DNA of 64,000 nt. It comes from Sporisorium sorghi. Its lineage: Eukaryota; Basidiomycota; Ustilaginomycetes; Ustilaginales; Ustilaginaceae. Positions within the stretch are counted from its first letter, which is position 1; every line of letters begins with the position of its first letter. Under the pieces are notes generated by a model. The model saw nothing but the letters and a program-made list of their open reading frames with translations. It was not told the origin of the DNA and did not search any database. A program made the position numbers and the translations under genes. The DNA lies in assembly GCA_023212695.1 (NCBI GenBank), contig JALCCG010000014.1, forward strand, positions 102,220 to 166,219, given 5' to 3'. This document shows positions 8,403 to 17,015 of the stretch, one piece after another.

Positions 8403-9670
8403 GCCCCCATCCCCCAATCATTGCTGATAATCCTCACGTCCAGACCGCTTAAGCCGGAGAGCTGGCGGAAGAAGTGTTGGATCACATCGTTTTCGACGAT
8501 ATTCCGTGCAAAGGTGATTGTGAGCTGATCGTTAATGGAGCATACGGCACAATTCATCGGGCTTTTGGCTGTGGGATACATCGTTGTTTCCATCGCTTCG
8601 ATATGCGCTCCCATGCTGGCAGGAATATCGATTCGGCCGAGATTGGTAAGCGTGAGGGTTTTGGCTTCCTCACCGTAATGGTCGAATCCATACCGAATCG
8701 CGAGATCCTTCAACTTCAGGGGTGTAAATCTCGATAGAAGGTTCTTCTCGTACTTCATGCTGCTGGCCATCGCTTGAGTTAGATACGGCTTGGTTGTTTT
8801 TTCTTTCATCTGGGCTTGTACAATTTCGAGCACCTGCTCGAATGTCATGCCTGCTTCGATCCGCACGCCGATGTTGATAACCGCAAAAAAATTACGCAGG
8901 CTGCTGGAAGGAAAGATTTTTCTCAGATTCACCGGCATGCTGATCACAATAGGTCGGTTCTCGTTGTTCAAGGGAAGCGTGGAGTCATGAACCGCCATGA
9001 TCAGAAGCGCCGTCAAGTAAGCAGTAAGGGTTGCCCCGTGCTGCTTGGCTGCTGCATTCAGCCGGGAGGCGTGAATCATTCCGTGGATCACGTTGTGACC
9101 ATAAGGCGAAAAGCGCGTACCTGGAATCTGCAAGGCCTCCGGCGTCCTGATTTCCGAAACCGTGGAGGTATAGTGAGCCTTAAAGCTGTCCTGCGCTTCG
9201 GCATAACGGGCAAAGGAGGCGGGCGGCAAAATCAGCCCATCCCTGTCCTCCACACTCTCACCGATCCGATATAAATACTGGAATACCAGGGTTTTGAGAA
9301 ACTCAAGCGCCCCTCCACCGTCGGTCAGTGCATGGAATATCTCCACACTGATCTTGTTGCCGTGATATAGAACCCTCACCAGACTTCCGTTAGCTTCCGA
9401 TAAAGTGACAGGTGCACAGGGATAGGTGGATTCCGGCTCCACCATCAGACGTGTCTCCTTCTCCCTCAGGAATTTCCAGAACAGGCCGTTTCTCAGCTCA
9501 ACATTCAATAGCGGAAATCTCGATATGACCTCATCCAATGCCGTCTGTAAAACCTCTTCGTGAACGAGACTCGTCAGCATCATCGACAATCTGTAGGTCG
9601 AAGAATTCTCCCTTCCCGCCACCGCGGGGAACAGTTTCCCGGCGTGGTCCAGTTTATACCCATCCTCCAT
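8399..9670 (-). CDS. Condensation-domain-fold acyltransferase (COG4908, alcohol acetyltransferase-like)
   Basis: The 423-residue protein carries an HxxxDGGG catalytic motif (EIFHALTDGGGALEFLKT near residue 140) typical of the BAHD/condensation/PapA acyltransferase superfamily. It also has the later conserved IVISMPVNLRKIFPSSSLRNFF segment. It stands alone, with no carrier-protein or adenylation domains, so it is not an NRPS module. It is coupled by ATGA to the zinc-ribbon membrane protein and sits 23 bp after a YkoP-like gene. The likely reaction is acyl transfer from acyl-CoA or an acyl carrier to a hydroxyl or amine. Donor and acceptor are unknown. Confidence 0.75.
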   Translation of the reverse strand: MEDGYKLDHAGKLFPAVAGRENSSTYRLSMMLTSLVHEEVLQTALDEVISRFPLLNVELRNGLFWKFLREKETRLMVEPESTYPCAPVTLSEANGSLVRVLYHGNKISVEIFHALTDGGGALEFLKTLVFQYLYRIGESVEDRDGLILPPASFARYAEAQDSFKAHYTSTVSEIRTPEALQIPGTRFSPYGHNVIHGMIHASRLNAAAKQHGATLTAYLTALLIMAVHDSTLPLNNENRPIVISMPVNLRKIFPSSSLRNFFAVINIGVRIEAGMTFEQVLEIVQAQMKEKTTKPYLTQAMASSMKYEKNLLSRFTPLKLKDLAIRYGFDHYGEEAKTLTLTNLGRIDIPASMGAHIEAMETTMYPTAKSPMNCAVCSINDQLTITFARNIVENDVIQHFFRQLSGLSGLDVRIISNDWGMGA

Positions 9671-9693
9671 GTATGGATCTCCTCCTTCAACCT

Positions 9694-10395
9694 TTAACCT
9701 TCAATCGTAGCCGATACCAGACTTGCCCCATATCCATCTTCATGTGCCTGCCTTCTATCCGGCATTGAAAAGCGTTTCCTCAGCGAAGACCGGGTATGGA
9801 TCAGCATCATCGGGACAAGCAATTCGGTTCTTCGTTCGATGCGGCTTTTGCCCTCCGGGTGCATGACAGACAGCAGCATGCGGAGGTACAAAGTTGTTAT
9901 CTTCTGAAAAATGTCGGGTTTCATCTCTTGATGCTCGAATCCGAGTCCATGCGTCAGGCCGCGGTGCAGCAGCGTAATTCCGACCAAGGCGCTGACCTCG
10001 CTGAACTCGGTCTGGTTTTCGTAGGCACAGCTTATCTGCTTCATGGATTTTCTTCCAAGCCTCGCGATTTTCAGAGCCGCACGATCCGGTCCTTCCGACC
10101 GAATTAACCTCAGGATCGTTTCGTTGTCCAGATGAAGCTCACCGATTAAATCTCCATTATGTATGACTGTGGAATCCTCACAGACGATGGATTCCCCCTG
10201 ATGCTTCTTAATCATCACCGTGCATATGCCAAAGTGTGAGATATGCGAGCTGCGAAACCGGGATATGAATGCAAAGATGCGTTCCCATATCATCCAGGTG
10301 CTCTGCATGACGGATTTAAGCAATTTGTGCAGCAGCTGTAACACCACCTTACTTTTTTGATTGAATATTCCTTGCCATGAATCCCCCTGCAACAT
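9694..10395 (-). CDS. YkoP-like domain protein
   Basis: The 233-residue protein contains a stretch like B. subtilis YkoP: WERIFAF..., then HQGESIVCEDSTVIHNGDLIGELHLDNETI, where a basic entry strand is followed by GD-x-IGELHLDN. The rest is helical and unassigned. No ribosome site precedes the ATG at 10395, so the true start may lie downstream, for example Met29. It heads the operon with the condensation-fold enzyme. YkoP domains elsewhere are linked to polysaccharide deacetylases and glycosyltransferases, which hints at envelope glycolipid chemistry. That link is inference. Confidence 0.6.
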   Translation of the reverse strand: MLQGDSWQGIFNQKSKVVLQLLHKLLKSVMQSTWMIWERIFAFISRFRSSHISHFGICTVMIKKHQGESIVCEDSTVIHNGDLIGELHLDNETILRLIRSEGPDRAALKIARLGRKSMKQISCAYENQTEFSEVSALVGITLLHRGLTHGLGFEHQEMKPDIFQKITTLYLRMLLSVMHPEGKSRIERRTELLVPMMLIHTRSSLRKRFSMPDRRQAHEDGYGASLVSATIEG

Positions 10396-10579
10396 TCGTT
10401 AAACACATCATACCGGATATCCCGGCAGGGTCATACCGTCTCAGGTATAGCGCTGCACTCGGTCTCGAGGCGGAGATGCGGGCATAACTTGTTGCGATCG
10501 ATGATTGATGCGAACATCCCGAATCGCAATGCGTGCTGTCTTGGAATTACATATTGCTTTTGATGCTGTACACAAACCA

Positions 10580-10611
10580 AGACAACCTTTGGTCTTCACC
10601 AAAGGTTGTCT
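10580..10611 (-). terminator. Hairpin between the TetR gene and the YkoP-like operon
   Basis: Arms AGACAACCTTTGG (10580-10592) and CCAAAGGTTGTCT (10599-10611) form a perfect 13-bp stem with a 6-nt loop. The minus-strand 3' flank is T/G-rich rather than a pure T tract, so termination of the TetR transcript is likely but imperfect. Confidence 0.65.
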
Positions 10612-10637
10612 GCCTAATTCCTATATCAACAATCTCA

Positions 10638-11240
10638 CTAAGTTCTCTCTCCCCCAGAATGCTCCCCTCTCCCAATCAACCCATAGTAGAATAGTCGATC
10701 AATATCCCGAAGCATAGCTGGGCTTGCTTGTGCAATGAATCCCGGACGCGCTAGCGCATCCTTAAACACTTGAATATAGAACAAAGCCGCTTCTATCGAA
10801 ATATGGGGATCAATATCTCCTTCCTGCTTGCCTTGCTCAATCAATTTCACAAAAAAGGGAATCGTCCTTTCCTTGTAAAAAGCCTCGATATGCTCCCGAA
10901 CAGACGGTTCATTGCTGATTTGAATAAGATCCACATTGATTTGATCCACGCTGTTCATTCTTGACCCCAACAACAATTTTAATTTTTCTTGAAAAGGGAT
11001 AGGCTCTTCCAGGAGCTTCTCATACTCGTTCATGATTTTACTCATATAATCGATAAACGTCATACGTATAAGCTCTTCCTTACTGCCAAAATAATTATAA
11101 ATGGAGACGGGAGACACGCGAGCGTGTTTGGAAATTTCTGTAATACTTGTCTTATCCACTCCATATTTGCTTATCAAATCAAAGGCTGTCTTCATAATTT
11201 GTTCTTTTTTCTTCTCCGTGCGTAGTTGATAGCCGTTCAT
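10638..11240 (-). CDS. TetR/AcrR-family regulator
   Basis: The 200-residue protein has the N-terminal TetR helix-turn-helix (KYGVDKTSITEISKHARVSPVSIYNYFGSKEELI, residues 25-60) and a helical ligand-binding C-terminal half. It is divergent from the cytochrome P450 gene, with a 150-bp AT-rich region between the starts, so it most likely represses that gene and itself. The inducer, possibly a lipid or xenobiotic processed by the P450, cannot be read from sequence. Confidence 0.9.
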   Translation of the reverse strand: MNGYQLRTEKKKEQIMKTAFDLISKYGVDKTSITEISKHARVSPVSIYNYFGSKEELIRMTFIDYMSKIMNEYEKLLEEPIPFQEKLKLLLGSRMNSVDQINVDLIQISNEPSVREHIEAFYKERTIPFFVKLIEQGKQEGDIDPHISIEAALFYIQVFKDALARPGFIAQASPAMLRDIDRLFYYGLIGRGEHSGGERT

Positions 11241-11261
11241 CTTCTCACCTCTCGTATAAAA

Positions 11262-11298
11262 CTATACTGAATGTTTTGTAATAATGCAATTCATATAG
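11262..11298. promoter_or_regulatory. Candidate operator between tetR and the P450 gene
   Basis: CTATACTGAAT (11262-11272) faces ATTCATATAG (11289-11298), an imperfect inverted repeat with a 16-bp gap in the very AT-rich divergent region. It is the best dyad here but is not a textbook TetR palindrome. Confidence 0.3.
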
Positions 11299-11390
11299 TT
11301 CAAAAATACCTTGCTTAATTCTCTTTGTGAATTTATTATGAATTATATGAATCATTTCATTACAAATTATATAAAAAAGGAAGTGTGATC

Positions 11391-12791
11391 ATGAACCGAA
11401 TCCCTGGACCCCACTCCGCCTTCGGCTGGAGGATCAATATGTTTCATTTTTTTCGCAGCCCTTTCGCATTTCAACAAAAATTGTTAGAAGGGTATGGTAA
11501 ACTTTCGGCCCTGGGGCAAAGCGTCAAACCTTCAGCTGTATTTGCGTTTGGTCCTGAGCTGAACCGTCAAATTCTATCCAATCCGAACTTCTTTGAGATG
11601 AGCACGGCTCTTGTTAAAATACCCAAAGACACGGTTATGGGGGATTTGTTCTACCATAATCTGCTATTGATGAGCGGTGAAAAGCACAAAAAGCATCGTC
11701 GCCTGATACAGCCCGCCTTTCTGCACAGTCAAATTGAAAGATACGGCCAGGATATGACGTTAATAACGGAACAGTTGGCAGACGAATGGAGAGGTCGTAC
11801 CCTGATTGACATTAACACTGAAATGAAAAAGTTAACGCAGCGCATCGCCCTTAAAACGTTATTCGGTGTTCAAAATAGTGAAATGATGGATACGATGGGG
11901 ATGCTGATTAACCGGTTTACGGAGTCTTTTCTGCTTGCCACGCTTGCTCCACTCAATATTCCTTTCACTCCATATCGTCGCTCACTACGTAATGCACAGC
12001 AGCTTAATACTCAAATACGGTCCATGATTCATGAGAAACGACAGGAGTCTGATGCAACGGATGTACTAGCAGCACTTATTAGAGGATATGATGAGGAGGG
12101 CTCAGCATTATCGGATGAAGAATTAGTCGGACATGCATTCTCAATCTATACAGCGGGTCATGAAACCACTGCAAATGCTTTGACTTGGGCATTTTTTCTA
12201 CTGGTACAGCACCCGAATATATATGCAAACTTAATGGAAGAATTAAACGCCGTGATGGGTGGAAGCCATCTGACACAGGAGAAACTAAGCCGACTCTCCC
12301 TGCTTGACTATGTTGTCAAAGAGAGTTTACGTTTGCTTCCTCCAGCTAGCATCGGTACCCGCATTACAAATGCCCCTTGTGAGCTGGATGGTTACGCCCT
12401 TCCGGAGGGCACCAATGTATTTTTCAGCCAATTCATTACACATCGTCTCCCTGAGCTTTACGAGGACCCAAATTATTTCAAACCCCACCGGTGGCAGACC
12501 ATTAAACCATCTGCGTTTGAATTCTTACCATTTAGTGCAGGACCTCATATGTGTATAGGTTGGCACTTCGCCAAGCAAGAACTTAAGATCGTCCTCGCTG
12601 TTCTTCTTCAACGATTTAATTTTTCATTAGTGCGTAATGCAAAAATCACTCCGAATCTGATGATGCGGCCCGTTCACGGCATGCCCATGCATATAAGTCT
12701 GGATCATGGCACATTTGAACGAGTTGACGTACGTGGTACCATTCATCGGGTTATCGAATATGCAGTCGTACCTGCTTGCCTTAAAAAATAA
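11391..12791 (+). CDS. Cytochrome P450
   Basis: This is a complete P450 of about 466 residues. The I-helix motif AGHETTANAL is present, as are the K-helix ExxR in KESLRLLPP and the heme loop FSAGPHMCIG, whose Cys is the axial ligand (about residue 388). An ATG at 11391 follows AAGGAAG by 8 bp and is preferred over a GTG at 11385. No ferredoxin or reductase gene is nearby, so redox partners must come from elsewhere. A divergent TetR gene probably controls it. The N-terminal PGP and long A-region resemble fatty-acid or terpenoid hydroxylases, but the substrate is not predictable. Confidence 0.95.
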   Translation: MNRIPGPHSAFGWRINMFHFFRSPFAFQQKLLEGYGKLSALGQSVKPSAVFAFGPELNRQILSNPNFFEMSTALVKIPKDTVMGDLFYHNLLLMSGEKHKKHRRLIQPAFLHSQIERYGQDMTLITEQLADEWRGRTLIDINTEMKKLTQRIALKTLFGVQNSEMMDTMGMLINRFTESFLLATLAPLNIPFTPYRRSLRNAQQLNTQIRSMIHEKRQESDATDVLAALIRGYDEEGSALSDEELVGHAFSIYTAGHETTANALTWAFFLLVQHPNIYANLMEELNAVMGGSHLTQEKLSRLSLLDYVVKESLRLLPPASIGTRITNAPCELDGYALPEGTNVFFSQFITHRLPELYEDPNYFKPHRWQTIKPSAFEFLPFSAGPHMCIGWHFAKQELKIVLAVLLQRFNFSLVRNAKITPNLMMRPVHGMPMHISLDHGTFERVDVRGTIHRVIEYAVVPACLKK

Positions 12792-12954
12792 TAACTTAAC
12801 ACGAATCCAACATCGGTTCTAATCGTTTATTTTTGTAATATTAAAAAGTAAACGCTTCAAAATAACACATATTTGTATTTTTATGTTAGTAACGTCATTT
12901 CGGCTGCCGTTGAGTCAATTAGATTTACATCATACTGACAAGGATGTGAATAAA

Positions 12955-15279
12955 ATGATGCTTTCACATTTACGCAGGTGCGGGCTCTTGTTTCTGGCGG
13001 CAGTTCTGATGGCTACAATTGGTGTTCCAATCCCCCATGCTCAGGCCGCTGCATTGATTACGTTGGATTCTCATCAGGACGGGCAAACGCTGCAGCCGGG
13101 TGTGACTGAGTTATTCGGAACCTACTCCGGTGTATATGATCTCCAGCTCATCGTTAACGGTGAATGGGTAACGGACGTTCAGATGGATGATCCCAATGGG
13201 GATGACAGCGGGTCCTGGTCTTACTCACTCGATACAAGTCAGCTGGATGGCTCGGTCGAGATTGTCCTTAAAGCAAACGACGCGGTAACACGATATGGCA
13301 TCTGGTCTCCTTGGATCCACCTTAACATCGATAATCCTGCGGCTCATATTCCGGAAGTTCAGATTACCAGCCCTGCTGAGTTTACACAGCAGAACGACAC
13401 CATTGAGGTTGGCATATCAGCCGAGGGTAAAAACCCGATAGCCCTGGTTGAGCTCCGCATCGACGGCGGCGTATGGATGCAAATTCCTTCTGCACATAAT
13501 GGATACACATACGAATTTGACACGTGTCCATCCCCGCATCAGGTTCACAGCCTGGAAGCCCGCGCCACCGATACGTATGGCAATACAGGCTATAGCTTAA
13601 CGGTTTATGCAAGTTCCGGTAATCCATTACCCATTAACGAAGGTGATAATTCTGCTGCTGTTACCGATGCCGTGTATCCTGAAACGGTAACAAGCACCAC
13701 CTATGGTCCTGAGCCGCTGCCGGATCAGGACCGTGCAATCTGGATCTGGGAGAATGCCTCCTATCCCCTGGTGCTGAATCCGAATTCGCGAAGCGTGCTC
13801 TCTTCTATGGCCAAGGATACAACGACGTTTAATCAACGACCGATTACGACCCTTTATTTAGCTGTAGGTAAATATAACGGAGCTGCCATGCTGGAGGATT
13901 ACCGAGGCGAGGTTCAACAATTCGTAGAATGGGCACACGGCGAAGGTTTCTATGTTCAAGCATTAATCGCCGGCGGCACCACTCCACCTTATTTCGGAGC
14001 GTATAGTCGTTATCATCCTCATGCCGTCAAGGAATTCGAGCAAATCTTGAATTACAACCTGGCTTCCCCCGAATTGGCCCGCTTTGATGGCGTAAACGTG
14101 GATACGGAGCCGTATATCCTGCCCGATTTCAAAACGGCAAAACCTTCCGTCCAAATGCAATACCTGGATATGCTGAAACTACTGATGGAACGCAAGCAGG
14201 CATCTGGACTCACCTTGTCCGTCGGCGCGGCCATTCCAAGATGGTACGACACCTCCGCCGATGCCAGCAATATCGCATGGAACGGAGGAACCAAATGGCT
14301 CTCTGAGCATGTTCAGGACACGGTGGACTACATCTCGATTATGGATTACCGCGATCAGGCGGAGGGCAGTGCGGGCATTATTGCGCAAGCGCTGAATGAG
14401 CTGGCCTATGCCAATGCGATTGGCAAACCGAAATCGGTTGTGATCGGGGTTGAGACAAAAGATATCGCGGATGGCGGAGATCCTGAGACCATCAGCTTTC
14501 ATGAAGAAGGACGCATCTACATGGAACAGGAGTTAAACAAGGCGTACAACGCTTTTCAGAACGACCCGGCGTTTGGAGGAATCGCCCTCCATCATTACTC
14601 GTCCATCGTTGATTTTCCAAGCGAGTGGGGACCGGGCGGCTACACATGGCAGCCTCCTTCGGATCAAGAACCGCCGAGTACGGTCAGCGGGGCAGAAGCA
14701 GTTACTTTTGATTTTCAACGGATTAACATATCCTACGATATGGCAACGGATAACTCTGCCGTGAATGAGTATCGTGTCTACAGGGGAACCGATGCCGCTT
14801 TTAACATTGGGCCGGATACTTACGCAGGGACTTCGAAAGGGCTCAATTACACAGATACGGGGCTCCTGCCGGATACGACCTATTATTATAAAATCACGGC
14901 CGTGGATATTAGCGGCAATGAAGGAGCCCCCAGCGCAGCGACCACCGCAACGACGGCTCCCTCCGCGATGAAACCCATGGTCATCGACCACATGACCATC
15001 GTCTATTCCGCCGGTACGGCCAAAGTAACCGTGAAGATGGTGGATATGGAAACAAGACTGCCGGTAACCGCCAAAATCAGCGGACGCTTCACTCATATGG
15101 CCGGCAAGTACGTGAATGCCGCGGCGAATGCGGCTGGCGTGTTCCAATCCCAATCCGAATCGGTCCCCGTATCCCGAGGCCAGATCGGCTTCCTGCCGCG
15201 GCGAATCATGGCAGACTCCTATTATTGGGCCAGCGCCTACGATCAGCTTCCATACCCGAGGGTGATATGGGGGCCTTGA
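12955..15279 (+). CDS. Secreted multidomain putative glycoside hydrolase with Ig-like and FnIII domains
   Basis: The ATG at 12955 follows AAGGATG and opens a clear signal peptide (LRRCGLLFLAAVLMATIG, cleavage near AQAAA). An upstream ATG at 12883 would spoil it. Two beta-sandwich/Ig-like segments follow (LITLDSHQDGQTLQPG and AHIPEVQITSPAEFTQQ). Next comes a TIM-barrel-like region with FDGVNVDTEP, DYISIMDYRD and GIALHHYSS, then a fibronectin type III domain (NEYRVYRGTD, DTTYYYKITAVD) and a short C-terminal beta domain. The acidic residues of VNVDTEP are candidate catalytic groups. Substrate and GH family were not recognised. It is a monocistronic gene ended by a strong hairpin. Confidence 0.75.
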   Translation: MMLSHLRRCGLLFLAAVLMATIGVPIPHAQAAALITLDSHQDGQTLQPGVTELFGTYSGVYDLQLIVNGEWVTDVQMDDPNGDDSGSWSYSLDTSQLDGSVEIVLKANDAVTRYGIWSPWIHLNIDNPAAHIPEVQITSPAEFTQQNDTIEVGISAEGKNPIALVELRIDGGVWMQIPSAHNGYTYEFDTCPSPHQVHSLEARATDTYGNTGYSLTVYASSGNPLPINEGDNSAAVTDAVYPETVTSTTYGPEPLPDQDRAIWIWENASYPLVLNPNSRSVLSSMAKDTTTFNQRPITTLYLAVGKYNGAAMLEDYRGEVQQFVEWAHGEGFYVQALIAGGTTPPYFGAYSRYHPHAVKEFEQILNYNLASPELARFDGVNVDTEPYILPDFKTAKPSVQMQYLDMLKLLMERKQASGLTLSVGAAIPRWYDTSADASNIAWNGGTKWLSEHVQDTVDYISIMDYRDQAEGSAGIIAQALNELAYANAIGKPKSVVIGVETKDIADGGDPETISFHEEGRIYMEQELNKAYNAFQNDPAFGGIALHHYSSIVDFPSEWGPGGYTWQPPSDQEPPSTVSGAEAVTFDFQRINISYDMATDNSAVNEYRVYRGTDAAFNIGPDTYAGTSKGLNYTDTGLLPDTTYYYKITAVDISGNEGAPSAATTATTAPSAMKPMVIDHMTIVYSAGTAKVTVKMVDMETRLPVTAKISGRFTHMAGKYVNAAANAAGVFQSQSESVPVSRGQIGFLPRRIMADSYYWASAYDQLPYPRVIWGP

Positions 15280-15285
15280 TACAAA

Positions 15286-15315
15286 AAACCGCCCGGGCAT
15301 AAGCTCGGGCGGTTT
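15286..15315 (+). terminator. Terminator of the secreted glycosidase-like gene
   Basis: CCGCCCGGGC (15289-15298) pairs with GCTCGGGCGG (15303-15312), with A and T runs on either side. It starts about ten bases after the stop codon. Confidence 0.85.
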
Positions 15316-15356
15316 GGCATATTCACATTTGTATCGTGGATGAGAATATCGTGACA

Positions 15357-15467
15357 TCATAGGGGCATAGTTGAACGCAGCAGCACATCCACTTTTTCGT
15401 CAACAGATACAGACCCAATAAGCCTCGTGCAATTACCGAATAATTCCTCCACTCTGATCGGGTCGTA
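15357..15467 (-). pseudogene. Remnant resembling the C-terminus of a LacI/GntR-type regulator
   Basis: Minus-strand translation gives about 36 codons after an in-frame TAG: YDPIRVEELFGNCTRLIG, then DEKVDVLLRSTMPL and a stop. The tail of LacI-fold regulators commonly reads like this (helix, basic stretch, VLLPT-like strand). No body of the gene is present upstream, where the structured repeat begins. The assignment rests on a short similarity from memory and is weak. Confidence 0.28.
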
Positions 15468-15495
15468 CTAATTCAAATCTTTGTTTTGTAATCCA

Positions 15496-15615
15496 TCACT
15501 ACGCATGCGGATCATACTTCCGATCCCTGTTGCCCCCAGATTTCTGATTATCCTATGATATGGTTGAAAACCGGGGACAAAGGGGACCGCTTTCGCTTCT
15601 CCAGCATGATTCCGC
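15496..15615 (-). repeat. Diverged copy of a 121-bp structured repeat
   Basis: Read on the minus strand, this stretch aligns along its whole length with the two copies near 53.3 kb. Shared blocks include GGCGGAATC, CTGGAGAAGCG, GATCGGAAG and GATCCGCATGCG. Outer arms GCGGAATCATGCT and AGTATGATCCGC pair, as do inner arms TTGTCCCCGGTTTTC and GAAATCTGGGGGCAA (13 of 15 positions including G-U). Several differences from the other copies keep base pairing. Together with the LacI-like remnant, the repeat fills the 15316-15763 gap, where no intact gene is seen. The 91-codon ORF over it appears to be a by-product. Confidence 0.8.
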
Positions 15616-15763
15616 CTTCTTCGATGAAGTACAAATATCTTCACATGAAACATTGGATTATTATCCGCATATAGATAATTTCTGACAAGGCTGTTCACTA
15701 ATATTCCCTTTTTAAAATCAATCTTTGTATTTTTCGGGTACATATTCTATGTTGATAAGGTTT

Positions 15764-16795
15764 TTAATCAAATTTTATCGATATATTCCTCATTTCATAA
15801 ATTTTTTGCAAGGTATCAAGGTGCATGGATTTATCCTCGGGCGACTCCGCGGAAGTATACCATTCCACAAGCCTGTATCCGAACATAGTAAGGATTAGTT
15901 CATGGACACAATGATCGGTGATATGGGACACATCCACATATTCCGAAAAACCCCTGTAATAAGCCGGAATGCATTTTTGGTAGTATTCAACCATATGACA
16001 GACGTCTGCTTCGTCCGCTATTAAACTCGCAATGTCCTCGCCCATGTACCCCCATCCAGCGGTATCCCAGTCAATCAGTGCGATTTTCCTGTCCGAGCAG
16101 AATAGGTTTGCCACCCAAAAATCTCTGTGGCAAAACACGATTGGCAGCTGCTCTATGCGACTAAATATTTCGTCCGCATGGCTATCTACGTCTATGAGCA
16201 TTTTACATAGATGTTTCGGAATTTCGCAGTCGTCGGAGCGTATATAATCATACAAAACTTTCCACGACTGATACCGCAGATAGGAGCTTTTTACGAAGTC
16301 AACCTCGCTTACATTGATCAGATTCAGTGATACATCCGATTGCTTAGCATATAGCTTGCCTTGAAACCGCCCCAATTCCTCGGCTGCACGTTCATACATT
16401 TCGGGGGTTAGATTTAAGCCTGACACCCCATCAATATATTCCATCCATAACTGTATCTCATCACCGTTCATTTCCCCGTAATAACATTCTGGCCAGCGGA
16501 GAGAATCCGTGAAAAACTTTGCGAAATCCGATATATAGAGGTCGTATTCCCTGCGCCATGAATCAGGGTCGCCGTGGCGTTCCCATTTTTTCTGTGTTTT
16601 CCACACCACCTTATACGGCACACTCTCGCCATCGAAGGTTTCAGCCATCCCCGTTACAAGCCTAACATCCCCTAATGTCCCGCCTTGCAGCTCTTTAAGT
16701 TGAAAATCTGCGCGGACTACCGTCTTGTCGAGCATTTTACTCAAAACAAGCACCAGTATTTGGGGATTTACGAATTTTTCATCATGGTTGTTCAT
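15764..16795 (-). CDS. APH-fold phosphotransferase
   Basis: The 343-residue protein is an aminoglycoside-phosphotransferase-fold kinase. It shows the catalytic loop VFCHRDFWVANLF (HxDxxxxN type) and the metal-binding IDWDTAGWG, with an N-terminal lobe containing GGTLGDVRLV. Family members phosphorylate aminoglycosides, choline, homoserine or other small alcohols. Nothing here fixes the substrate, and resistance should not be assumed. The ATG follows GGGAGG by 9 bp. A 48-codon ORF ends 23 bp upstream, suggesting a two-gene unit. Confidence 0.85.
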   Translation of the reverse strand: MNNHDEKFVNPQILVLVLSKMLDKTVVRADFQLKELQGGTLGDVRLVTGMAETFDGESVPYKVVWKTQKKWERHGDPDSWRREYDLYISDFAKFFTDSLRWPECYYGEMNGDEIQLWMEYIDGVSGLNLTPEMYERAAEELGRFQGKLYAKQSDVSLNLINVSEVDFVKSSYLRYQSWKVLYDYIRSDDCEIPKHLCKMLIDVDSHADEIFSRIEQLPIVFCHRDFWVANLFCSDRKIALIDWDTAGWGYMGEDIASLIADEADVCHMVEYYQKCIPAYYRGFSEYVDVSHITDHCVHELILTMFGYRLVEWYTSAESPEDKSMHLDTLQKIYEMRNISIKFD

Positions 16796-16818
16796 TTAAT
16801 TGTAGCCTCCCTTTACCC

Positions 16819-16965
16819 TTATGTCGCATGGCAATCGCCTTTTGCCACGCGAGGCAGCAATTTGACAATGCGCGAAACTCGCTGAAGTTCCGTAACCCTT
16901 CCGGGTATTACACCTATCGGCAGCGGTTCCGCTTCGATATAGGCGTATGGTTTCAAATCAGTCAT
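16819..16965 (-). CDS. Small 48-residue ORF upstream of the APH-fold gene, unknown
   Basis: The ORF starts with an ATG at 16965 behind an excellent AGGAGGGGAT site and ends 23 bp before the kinase start. It encodes MTDLKPYAYIEAEPLPIGVI followed by a basic helix (RVTELQRVSRIVKLLPRVAK). It was not recognised. The strong ribosome site and conserved spacing argue for translation, either as a small protein or as a leader that couples expression of the kinase. It could instead be the surviving N-terminus of a longer lost gene. Confidence 0.5.
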   Translation of the reverse strand: MTDLKPYAYIEAEPLPIGVIPGRVTELQRVSRIVKLLPRVAKGDCHAT

Positions 16966-17015
16966 TGAACCGATCCCCTCCTATAAAATCAGAGTTGTTT
17001 TCGGGCATAAAAATA

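Noticed and set aside
12843..12862. cre site upstream of the secreted glycosidase-like gene
   Set aside because: AAGTAAACGCTTCAA keeps the central half but misses two fixed consensus positions.
14533..15360. 275-codon minus-strand ORF
   Set aside because: It is antisense to the FnIII part of the secreted protein, and its His/Arg/Gly-rich composition is typical of a shadow frame.
15468..15743. 91-codon minus-strand ORF
   Set aside because: Most of it lies in the diverged copy of the same repeat. Differences between copies preserve stems, not codons.
15764..16795. Aminoglycoside resistance gene
   Set aside because: The APH fold covers many small-molecule kinases. Neither copy in the window has features that fix an antibiotic substrate.
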